Under the pieces are notes generated by a model. It saw nothing but the letters and a program-made list of their open reading frames with translations, was not told where the DNA came from and did no database searches. Of a DNA stretch of 13,203 nt, positions 7,255 to 12,812 are shown one piece after another. The position numbers and the translations under genes were made by a program. The stretch comes from an uncultured Eubacteriaceae bacterium (GTDB lineage Bacteria > Bacillota > Clostridia > Lachnospirales > CAG-274), in assembly GCA_947565475.1 (NCBI GenBank), contig CANOGI010000031.1:1-13203 (forward strand), read 5' to 3'. Within the stretch, counting starts at the first letter, position 1. The number at the start of each line of letters is the position of its first letter.

Positions 7255-7282
7255 ATTATATCATTTTTTATATTATTTTCAA
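7255..7282 (-). promoter_or_regulatory. Sigma-A-type promoter for the HD-GYP gene
   Basis: Read on the minus strand, TTGAAA (7282-7277) is followed by 16 bases and a perfect TATAAT (7260-7255). Transcription would begin near 7248, about 220 bases before the HD-GYP start codon at 7027. Confidence 0.65.
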
Positions 7283-7619
7283 AGCGTATTTTTTATATAA
7301 TAAACTATATAAAATCATTGCTATTATATCATAAATTAAATACCAAAAACAATAATAAATTTTATTATTTCTTGTGAAAATAAATTTTAACACTAAAAAA
7401 TGTTTAAATAGTTTTTATATTGCTTCTCAAGATTTTTAACGTGGGCAATAAAATAATTATCAATAACACTAAATGTTATTAAAATTTATTTGTTTATTTT
7501 TTTATTTTTAAGAATAAGCGAGAGGAACAAAGCTTAGTTTATTTATAAAAGGCTTAAAAACTATTTGAAACGCCACTTCGTTCCGTTTGATGCTTAAAAA
7601 ATTTTATGTTGTTTACAGT

Positions 7620-7652
7620 CTGACTAAAAATAGTATCCTTGATTATATAGGA
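7620..7652 (-). terminator. Possible weak terminator overlapping the stop codon of the membrane protein gene
   Basis: On the minus strand a five-pair stem, ATCCT with AGGAT, encloses the TAA stop region and is followed a few bases later by TTTTT. The stem is short, so termination here is uncertain. Confidence 0.3.
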
Positions 7653-8908
7653 TTTTCGTTAGGGTCGGAATTATCATTGTTTTCAGGAACAGGCTGTTGT
7701 GTTTGAGATGGTTTTAAAAGTTCGTTGAGAACGTCTATTTGCTCTGTAAGGCTTTTAATTTTTATTAAGCAAAATATTAAAGACACTATGAGCGTAAAAA
7801 TAAAGAGTGATGTTAAAAGGGGAAGTTTTGATTTTCTTCTTTTTGTCTTTGGTCCGTGAATTATTATTTTTGATTTTTGTCCTTGATTTTTTCTTTTTGG
7901 AGTGTGAGAAGACACTCCGGCTCCATCTGGATATATATTTTTATTTTCGCTCAACGGAACTCTTTTTTTCTTTTTTACGGTTTGGTTTCTACCGCCTCGT
8001 CTTCTTGGGCTGTACCTAAGTACGTCCTCATACCCAATGTCTCTTTGAGGAATGTTTTTATCTTTAAGGGGAGGAAGATTACGGGTGAGGGGTTCGTCTT
8101 TTTCTTTTTTGGAAGCGGTTAAATCTTTTATAAATATATTATATTCCATTTCCTCTTCAGGTTCTTTTTTTTCGCTTTTTTTCCCAGAAATTGAAAGGTT
8201 GGCTTTTTTATGATGCTTGTCTAAATTTTTAGCCGGAAAAACCTCTATATCTCCGCTTTCCAATGCCTCCTGTTCCTTTCTCTTTTTGTCGAGAAAGTCT
8301 TCGGTCTCACCTAACTCCATATGCCTTTTTGGTTTTATTTTTATTGGTTTTCGCTTTTTTTTCTTTTTTGGCTCGTAATCATATTGGTCAAAATCATCGT
8401 CAAAGTCGTCATACTCATAATATTCGTTTTTATTCTCTAAAGTCTTTTTTTTAAGGGGAGGAGCGATAGATTCATGAGTATGTGTATTTTTGTCACGGAT
8501 TTCAGAAGAAAGTTCAGAAAATTCGTTCTCCTCATCATATTCAGATGGGAAATCACTGTAATTATTATCATAACTGTTATTTATGTTATAATCATAATTT
8601 ATTTTATCATCGTCGTTTGCCAATAGATTTTCTTTTGAGAAGCTACTGAAAGTATCGCCAAAATAAAAGCCTCCGCTGTTTTTAGAGTCTTCGGGATTAT
8701 GTGAGTTTTCGGAATCATAATTAAATTCATCGTAATATTCTGAATTACGAGATGTTTTTGTATAATAGGAGTCCTCATCGTCTTTTACATATTCGTCGAA
8801 AAGCTGTCCGATAACTTTTTTTGTGAGAGCCTCGTTATAAAAACTTAACGTGTTCTCTAAATCCTGTTTTACTGCCGCTTTACCTTTTGCTTTACTTGTT
8901 TCTTTCAA
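7643..8908 (-). CDS. Unrecognised single-pass membrane protein with long charged, disordered cytoplasmic region
   Basis: I do not recognise this 421-residue protein. Residues 1-45 look helical. About 46-180 is acidic and rich in D, E, S, N and Y with repeated YD-type motifs, and looks disordered. Strongly basic blocks alternate with acidic ones (about 181-195, 303-316, 338-361). One membrane helix follows (about 362-384), then a short coiled-coil-like heptad segment (386-399) and a proline/asparagine-rich tail to 421. The K/R cluster just before the helix predicts the long N-terminal part inside and about 37 residues outside. A short external coiled coil after one helix recalls FtsL/DivIC-type bitopic proteins, but this is only analogy. 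GGAGG lies 12 bases before the ATG, a slightly long spacing. It precedes the HD-GYP gene on the same strand by 615 bases and is probably a separate transcription unit. Confidence 0.8.
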   Translation of the reverse strand: MKETSKAKGKAAVKQDLENTLSFYNEALTKKVIGQLFDEYVKDDEDSYYTKTSRNSEYYDEFNYDSENSHNPEDSKNSGGFYFGDTFSSFSKENLLANDDDKINYDYNINNSYDNNYSDFPSEYDEENEFSELSSEIRDKNTHTHESIAPPLKKKTLENKNEYYEYDDFDDDFDQYDYEPKKKKKRKPIKIKPKRHMELGETEDFLDKKRKEQEALESGDIEVFPAKNLDKHHKKANLSISGKKSEKKEPEEEMEYNIFIKDLTASKKEKDEPLTRNLPPLKDKNIPQRDIGYEDVLRYSPRRRGGRNQTVKKKKRVPLSENKNIYPDGAGVSSHTPKRKNQGQKSKIIIHGPKTKRRKSKLPLLTSLFIFTLIVSLIFCLIKIKSLTEQIDVLNELLKPSQTQQPVPENNDNSDPNENPI

Positions 8909-8990
8909 ATCCGTTACCTCCGAGACTGACGTTAAAGCTTAAAAATTATCGCGGAATTAGTCAGCGCTTTTTAAATCAGCGGATATTTAT

Positions 8991-9017
8991 ATTATATTTT
9001 CCACGGTGTTTTCTCAA
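8991..9017 (-). promoter_or_regulatory. Possible promoter for the membrane protein gene
   Basis: On the minus strand TTGAGA (9017-9012) precedes a perfect TATAAT (8996-8991), but the spacer is only 15 bases. The leader would be about 80 bases. The short spacing keeps confidence low. Confidence 0.3.
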
Positions 9018-9051
9018 ATGTTTTTTTACCGACAGAGGAAGTCTCCGTTTT

Positions 9052-9175
9052 TTAAGCGGTGGTACTTACTCTTGTATTCAGGGGAGTGCAAGCCATGTTG
9101 CGAGGGCGAGCAGCAAAACAAAGTTTTGCGGCCAGCCTCACTCTGAATACAAAGGCGAATACTTTCGCCGCCGGT
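9052..9175 (+). repeat. Dispersed hairpin repeat, copy 1
   Basis: The outer left sequence ACTTACTCTTGTATTCAG (9064-9081) and the right sequence AATACAAAGGCGAA (9146-9159), followed by CGCC and CCGG, recur as reverse complements at 12661-12728. TTGTATTCAG (9072-9081) pairs perfectly with CTGAATACAA (9143-9152). Inside, AGTG/CACT, GGC/GCC and a perfect GCAAAAC-AAA-GTTTTGC hairpin (9113-9129) extend the fold, so the unit can form one large cruciform or RNA hairpin. It carries no gene. It lies upstream of the minus-strand membrane protein gene and of mecA. It is most like a miniature non-coding repeat element. Confidence 0.8.
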
Positions 9176-9208
9176 TACAAGAATTTTTGTTATATAAAAA
9201 TTCTTGTA
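9176..9208. repeat. Perfect 13-bp inverted repeat next to repeat copy 1
   Basis: TACAAGAATTTTT (9176-9188) and AAAAATTCTTGTA (9196-9208) are exact reverse complements around a seven-base loop. It begins two bases after the CCGG end of repeat copy 1. No matching hairpin adjoins copy 2, so it is not clearly part of the repeat. No T-run follows. Confidence 0.7.
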
Positions 9209-9308
9209 GTCTTGACTTTATATATTAATTCTATAATTTTAATCGAAAAAAGTCAACGGTTATAGAAATTTTTAAAAAATTGTTAAAGTTTATTTAAATA
9301 AGGGTGAG

Positions 9309-9358
9309 TTTATCAATTATAAAAAACTTTAAAAAGTTTGATAAAAATTATTGATAAA
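9309..9358. promoter_or_regulatory. Nested AT-rich dyad upstream of the mecA promoter
   Basis: TTTATCAAT (9309-9317) and ATTGATAAA (9350-9358) are exact reverse complements, enclosing a second dyad, AAACTTT-AA-AAAGTTT. The 50-base symmetric block ends 15 bases before the -35 box of mecA. It could be an operator or simply AT-rich symmetry. Confidence 0.4.
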
Positions 9359-9373
9359 TACAACAATATCCTC

Positions 9374-9402
9374 TTTACAATTTCAAATATATTATTTATA
9401 CT
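9374..9402 (+). promoter_or_regulatory. Sigma-A-type promoter for mecA
   Basis: TTTACA (9374-9379) and TATACT (9397-9402) each match the consensus in five of six positions and are separated by 17 bases. Transcription would begin near 9409, giving a leader of about 70 bases. Confidence 0.75.
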
Positions 9403-9478
9403 AATATTATAGGTTAGATACAGGAAGAATAAGGTGTCAAGATAATACTATGGTATAGTTTATAAAGGACGTGAGTAT

Positions 9479-10141
9479 ATGAAAATAGAAAGAATCAGTG
9501 AAAATCAAATAAAAGTTTTTTTGAATCAGTCTGATTTAAGAGAAAGAAATATAAAACTTACGGAGCTTGCGTACGGGTCTGAAAAAACACAGGCTCTTTT
9601 TAGGGAAATGATGGAGAAAGCTGTTGAGACTTGTGGATTTGAGGTTGAGGATTCTCCTCTTATGATTGAGGCGGCCCCTATCGCTTCGGATGGGATTGTT
9701 ATTATTGTATCGAAAGTTTTGGACGAAAGCCATATGGACAATAAATTTACTCTTATGCCGCCAAGCAAGGAAGAGCGCAAATTTAAAAGAAGCGATATAA
9801 AAAAGGAGTTTTTTGGTGAGGAGTATGGAATACGGGGAGACGACGACTCAAATATAATAATTTATTCTTTTGATAAAATTGACGATATTTCAGCCGCTGC
9901 TCATAAAGCGAATAAATTTTTCTCAGGCACGAATATTTTATACAGGTATAACGATAAATATTTTCTTGTTATTCAGAATGACAATGGCGAGGACGCTGTG
10001 GAGACAGATTCTCTTGATTTGATTTTTTCAGAGTATGGTTATAAACATACATCTAATGTTATATCAAAATATTTCTTAGCTGAGCATGGTGAGATTATTA
10101 TTAAAGAAAATGTTATAAATATTTTTGCGTCGTATATGTAA
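9479..10141 (+). CDS. mecA: MecA family adaptor protein
   Basis: Predicted adaptor that delivers substrates to the ClpC-ClpP protease. In Bacillus MecA targets ComK and restrains competence; in Clostridia its substrates are little known. The 220-residue length is normal. The N-terminal substrate-binding domain (about 1-80) opens MKIERISENQIKVF and has the family pattern LTEL-Y-EKTQALFREMMEKA and a GIVIIVSK strand. A charged linker follows (about 84-118). The C-terminal ClpC-binding domain (about 122-220) begins IIIYSFDKIDDI. AAAGGA lies nine bases before the ATG, and a strong promoter lies at 9374-9402. It appears monocistronic, though no clear terminator follows before the rpmE promoter. The assignment rests on remembered family pattern rather than a search, and is fairly sure. 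Confidence 0.85.
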   Translation: MKIERISENQIKVFLNQSDLRERNIKLTELAYGSEKTQALFREMMEKAVETCGFEVEDSPLMIEAAPIASDGIVIIVSKVLDESHMDNKFTLMPPSKEERKFKRSDIKKEFFGEEYGIRGDDDSNIIIYSFDKIDDISAAAHKANKFFSGTNILYRYNDKYFLVIQNDNGEDAVETDSLDLIFSEYGYKHTSNVISKYFLAEHGEIIIKENVINIFASYM

Positions 10142-10234
10142 GCGGAAACAGGTTTTAGATTGTAGCAATACAGGCTTGATAGGAATAAAAATTTGTTCAA
10201 GTTTTACAAATATTTATTTATTGGAATTTTATTG

Positions 10235-10263
10235 TTGCTTTTTATTTAACTGTATGTTAAAAT
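10235..10263 (+). promoter_or_regulatory. Extended -10 promoter for rpmE
   Basis: TAAAAT (10258-10263) is preceded by TGT (10255-10257), an extended -10 signature. TTGCTT (10235-10240) stands 17 bases upstream as a weak -35. Transcription would start near 10270, giving a leader of about 67 bases. Confidence 0.6.
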
Positions 10264-10269
10264 ATCATT

Positions 10270-10336
10270 TGTTATGTTGTTTAGACGAGAGATGCCAAAA
10301 TGTATCTCACTATTAAAGAAAGAGGTGTAAGTAATA
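10270..10336 (+). promoter_or_regulatory. rpmE leader with a small hairpin, possible L31 autoregulatory leader
   Basis: GAGAT and ATCTC (within about 10288-10309) can form a five-pair stem just upstream of the AGAGGTG ribosome-binding site. Autoregulatory leaders for L31 genes have been described in several bacterial groups including Firmicutes. I cannot tell from memory whether this one fits that consensus. Confidence 0.25.
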
Positions 10337-10540
10337 ATGAAAGAAGGTATCCATCCGGAATACTTCCAGGCTAAAGTAAAATGTAACTGCGGAAATGAAT
10401 TTGTTATGGGTTCAACAAAAGAGGAAATCAGAGTTGAGGTTTGCTCAAAATGTCATCCTTTTTACACGGGAAGCCAGAAGCTTTTGCTTGATGCTGGTGG
10501 TCGTGTTGATAAATTCAATAAAAAATATGGCAGAAAATAA
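10337..10540 (+). CDS. rpmE: 50S ribosomal protein L31, zinc-binding type
   Basis: Component of the large ribosomal subunit at the bridge to the small subunit. The 67-residue length is normal. The opening MKEGIHPEY is typical of L31. Four cysteines, C16, C18, C36 and C39, form the zinc site of the C-plus form, and the C-terminal GGRVDKFNKKYG motif is diagnostic. In bacteria with both forms, the zinc-type L31 is usually replaced by a cysteine-free paralogue under zinc starvation; no paralogue is in this window. AGAGGTG lies nine bases before the ATG. The gene has its own promoter and is followed by two terminator-like hairpins, so it is probably monocistronic. Confidence 0.97.
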   Translation: MKEGIHPEYFQAKVKCNCGNEFVMGSTKEEIRVEVCSKCHPFYTGSQKLLLDAGGRVDKFNKKYGRK

Positions 10541-10547
10541 TATCCTT

Positions 10548-10568
10548 AGGCTGCCTTTTTGGCGGCCT
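10548..10568 (+). terminator. Hairpin directly after rpmE
   Basis: AGGCTGCC (10548-10555) pairs with GGCGGCCT (10561-10568) including one G-U pair, with TTTTT as the loop. No T-run follows, so it may work poorly as a terminator, or it may protect the mRNA end. Confidence 0.45.
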
Positions 10569-10647
10569 TAATTGCTATTATGAATGTTACGAACAATGTC
10601 AAGCGGTGATTTAACTGTTATAAGGCTTATGTGTTCGTTTTCAACAG

Positions 10648-10680
10648 ACCCTATGCCTTAGGTATGGGGTTTTATTTTTT
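10648..10680 (+). terminator. Strong intrinsic terminator between rpmE and the pan operon
   Basis: ACCCTATGCC (10648-10657) pairs along its whole length with GGTATGGGGT (10661-10670), allowing two G-U pairs, with a TTA loop, and is followed by a T-rich tract to 10680. It lies 108 bases after the rpmE stop and insulates the pantothenate genes from upstream reading. Confidence 0.75.
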
Positions 10681-10943
10681 ATATGAATAAATGGGCTGGT
10701 TTACAGGCAAATTTAGACAGTATTCCAATTTATAGCAATTCGCGGTGGTTTTATCGTGAAATAATAAAAGAATTTCTTGATATATTAAGTTTTATTAAGG
10801 ATTGTTTCTTTATTCTTTTATTGTCTCGCTATAGGAAATTGTACTTTAGCAGTGTGTAAGCTCGCTTAAAATAAAAAAGTACGCTGTAGCGTAAGATTAT
10901 TTCAGCCTGTATCTTTTATGGAGCGGGACCGGAGGTGTTTTTA
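10681..10943 (+). promoter_or_regulatory. Upstream region of the pan operon; promoter not identified
   Basis: This non-coding stretch precedes the PanG-like gene and must hold its promoter, but I could not find a pair of boxes with good spacing. It contains an exact 11-base inverted repeat, AATAAAAGAAT (10763-10773) with ATTCTTTTATT (10812-10822), and a compact dyad, TACGCT-GT-AGCGTA (10880-10893). Either could be an operator or part of an RNA leader. A pan-motif RNA, known upstream of pantothenate genes in Firmicutes, is worth testing here, but I cannot assert it. Confidence 0.4.
10931..10935 (+). promoter_or_regulatory. Ribosome-binding site deciding the PanG-like start
   Basis: GGAGG at 10931-10935 lies eight bases before ATG at 10944. 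An in-frame GTG at 10935 would overlap this site and could not use it, so ATG at 10944 is the start. Confidence 0.85.
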
Positions 10944-11789
10944 ATGAGAATTGGTTTTATCGGAGCGGGCAAGGTAGGTTGCTCCTTGGGAAAATATCTC
11001 AAGGAAAATGGTTATACGATTTCAGGCTATTTGAGCGGAAATTATGAAAACGCTAAGTTCGCTTCCGAATTTACTGAGTCGGTTTGTTTTGGTAATTTAT
11101 ACTCATTTGCGGAAAATTCTGATATTATTTTTATTACTGTACGGGACGGCGGTATTTTAGGGGTATGGAAAGAGCTTTCCACTCTAAATATTAAAGGAAA
11201 GATTATCTGCCATTGTAGCGGAGCGCTGTCAAGCGATATATTTACGGACGCTGTTGCTAAAGGGGCTTTCGTATGTTCGGCGCATCCTATTCTCGCTGTT
11301 TCTGACAAGTATAACGGGTATAAAAACTTTGCCAAGGCTTTTTTTACGCTTGAGGGAAATTGTCAAGCTCTTGGAGAGATTAAAAAAATTCTTGAGAGCA
11401 TGGGAAACAAGGTTAAAATTATTTCTTCTGAAAAAAAAGCGCTTTATCATATTTCGTGTGTGTTTCAAAGTAACTTGATTAACGCTCTTGTTTACAGTGG
11501 AATATGTTTTCTTAAAGAATGCGGATTTGACGAGGAGGAAGCGTATTTAGCCGTTGAACCTCTTGTTATGGGAAATATAAAAAGCGTTTTTGAAAAAGGC
11601 GTTATAAACGCTTTGACCGGACCTGTGGAGCGGAATGATACAGATACTGTTATAAAGCATATGGGAGTTTTAAAAGAGATGGATAGAGCTGTATATAAAA
11701 TTTTATCAAACAAGCTATCTGATATAGCGTCTTTAAAAAATCCCGATATTTCTTATGATGAATTAAAAAAAGTTTTGGAGGTTTTATAA
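10944..11789 (+). CDS. panG: DUF2520 Rossmann-fold oxidoreductase, probable PanG-type ketopantoate reductase
   Basis: Predicted NAD(P)H-dependent enzyme of 281 residues reducing 2-dehydropantoate to pantoate in the cytoplasm. The N-terminal dinucleotide-binding site is GFIGAGKVG (residues 4-12 from this start), followed by a Rossmann domain with SDIIFITVRD (about 61-70) and CHCSGALSS (about 91-99). The C-terminal helical DUF2520 domain contains CVFQSNLINAL and LTGPVERND. It is not classical PanE/ApbA. An alternative reductase, PanG, belongs to this DUF2520-type family in Francisella and was noted in some Firmicutes; the role here is inferred from that family and from position. Its TAA is followed at once by the panB ATG, showing tight operon coupling. 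The function is plausible; the fold assignment is much surer. Confidence 0.7.
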   Translation: MRIGFIGAGKVGCSLGKYLKENGYTISGYLSGNYENAKFASEFTESVCFGNLYSFAENSDIIFITVRDGGILGVWKELSTLNIKGKIICHCSGALSSDIFTDAVAKGAFVCSAHPILAVSDKYNGYKNFAKAFFTLEGNCQALGEIKKILESMGNKVKIISSEKKALYHISCVFQSNLINALVYSGICFLKECGFDEEEAYLAVEPLVMGNIKSVFEKGVINALTGPVERNDTDTVIKHMGVLKEMDRAVYKILSNKLSDIASLKNPDISYDELKKVLEVL

Positions 11790-12617
11790 ATGAAAAATAC
11801 CGTTGTCACATTTTCTCAGGCGAAGAAAAAAAATGAAAAGCTCTCAATGCTTACGGCTTATGACTATTCTACCGCTAAACTTATTGACGAGGCGGGAATT
11901 AACGCTATTTTAGTGGGTGACTCTTTAGGAAATGTATGTCTTGGCTATGAGAACACTCTTTCTGTTACTATGGAGGACATGATTCATCATACCGCCGCTG
12001 TGTCAAGAGGCTGTGAGAACGCTCTGCTTGTGAGCGATTTACCTTTTATGTCTTATCAGGCTTCTATTTATGACGCCGTTAAAAACGCGGGGAGACTTAT
12101 TAAGGAGGGACACGCTCACGCTGTTAAACTTGAGGGGGGCAAAGATTTCGCGCCTCATATTGAGGCTATTGTCAAAGCATCTATTCCCGTTATGGCCCAT
12201 ATAGGGCTTACTCCTCAGTCTGTCAACGCTTTAGGCGGTTTTAAGGTTCAAGGAAAATCCCTTGAGGCGGCAAAGAGGCTTATTGACGACGCTTTAGCTC
12301 TTGAGGCGGCAGGTGCTTTCGCTGTTTTGATGGAATGCGTTCCCGCCAGACTCGCTCAAATTATTACGGACAAACTTTCTGTTCCAACTATTGGTATAGG
12401 GGCGGGCGCTGGTTGTAACGGGCAGGTACTTGTTTATCAGGATATGCTTGCAATGTACTCGGGATTTCTTCCTAAGTTCGTTAAAAAATACGCCGATGTT
12501 GGAGATATTATGAAAGAGGCTTTTAAGTCTTATAAAGACGAGGTTTCAAAAGGTATTTTTCCGGGAGAGGAAAATACGTTTTCTATTGACGACGAGGTTA
12601 TTCAAAAATTATATTAA
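11790..12617 (+). CDS. panB: 3-methyl-2-oxobutanoate hydroxymethyltransferase
   Basis: First committed enzyme of pantothenate synthesis: it adds a hydroxymethyl group from methylenetetrahydrofolate to 2-oxoisovalerate, giving ketopantoate. The 275-residue length is normal and the fold is a TIM barrel. Visible family motifs are MLTAYDYSTA (20-29), VGDSLGNV (42-49), SDLPFMSY (82-89), VKLEGG (112-117), MAHIGLTPQSVN (135-146), MECVP (181-185) and IGIGAG (201-206). By family comparison D44, D83 and E115 bind magnesium and E182 is the catalytic base; all are present. The start follows the upstream stop without a gap, and GGAGG lies eight bases before it inside the upstream gene, so translation is probably coupled. 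A hairpin repeat separates it from panC. Confidence 0.97.
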   Translation: MKNTVVTFSQAKKKNEKLSMLTAYDYSTAKLIDEAGINAILVGDSLGNVCLGYENTLSVTMEDMIHHTAAVSRGCENALLVSDLPFMSYQASIYDAVKNAGRLIKEGHAHAVKLEGGKDFAPHIEAIVKASIPVMAHIGLTPQSVNALGGFKVQGKSLEAAKRLIDDALALEAAGAFAVLMECVPARLAQIITDKLSVPTIGIGAGAGCNGQVLVYQDMLAMYSGFLPKFVKKYADVGDIMKEAFKSYKDEVSKGIFPGEENTFSIDDEVIQKLY

Positions 12618-12658
12618 AGCATATCTGAAAGCTTAAATATACACAAAAAATACGAATA

Positions 12659-12740
12659 GACCGGTGGCGGATAACTTCGCCTTTGTATTTAATGGGAGTT
12701 CGCGCTCCCGCTGAATACAAGAGTAAGTGCCTCTGTTTAA
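12659..12740 (-). repeat. Dispersed hairpin repeat, copy 2 (opposite orientation to copy 1)
   Basis: Read on the minus strand, this unit shares with copy 1 the end ACTTACTCTTGTATTCAG (12728 down to 12711), the block AATACAAAGGCGAA and a CCGCC/CCGG end. The interior differs: here it is a short GGGAG-TTCGCG-CTCCC hairpin, against a much longer one in copy 1. Outer stem CTGAATACAA (12711-12720) pairs with TTTGTATTTA (12682-12691) apart from a mismatch. It lies between panB and panC, inside the operon, and would be part of its mRNA. Confidence 0.8.
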
Positions 12741-12759
12741 GATATGGGGGTGCTTACTC
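12721..12759 (+). promoter_or_regulatory. Stem-loop upstream of panC
   Basis: GAGTAAGTGCC (12721-12731) can pair over 11 positions with GGTGCTTACTC (12749-12759), with two G-U pairs and a 17-base loop. It overlaps the end of repeat copy 2 and ends about 40 bases before the panC ribosome-binding site. It could act on panC expression or mRNA stability. Confidence 0.45.
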
Positions 12760-12812
12760 AGTCACTTAAACGTAGTTTAACTTTATGTTGATTTTACGGA
12801 GGATATTCAGGT

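Larger units (their letters stand above)
7028..7642. other. Intergenic region holding the HD-GYP gene leader
   Basis: No protein gene is visible. The left part (7028-about 7248) is the predicted 5' leader of the HD-GYP gene with a structured element. A minus-strand promoter lies at 7255-7282. The rest is AT-rich and includes a short hairpin, AAACG/CGTTT, near 7569-7590, flanked by GCTTAAAAA direct repeats (7552-7560 and 7591-7599 approximately). I see nothing else I can support. Confidence 0.6.

Noticed and set aside
9213..9238. Promoter-like TTGACT with TATAAT after repeat copy 1
   Set aside because: The spacer is only 14 bases, and mecA has a much better promoter at 9374-9402.
8887..9265. 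Overlapping plus-strand open frames through repeat copy 1
   Set aside because: They run over the hairpin repeat, overlap the start of the minus-strand membrane protein gene, and have no ribosome-binding site or family likeness.
10918..10935. T-box-like GCGGGACCGG before the PanG-like gene
   Set aside because: The T-box antiterminator consensus and the required upstream stems are absent; the bases merely precede the ribosome-binding site.
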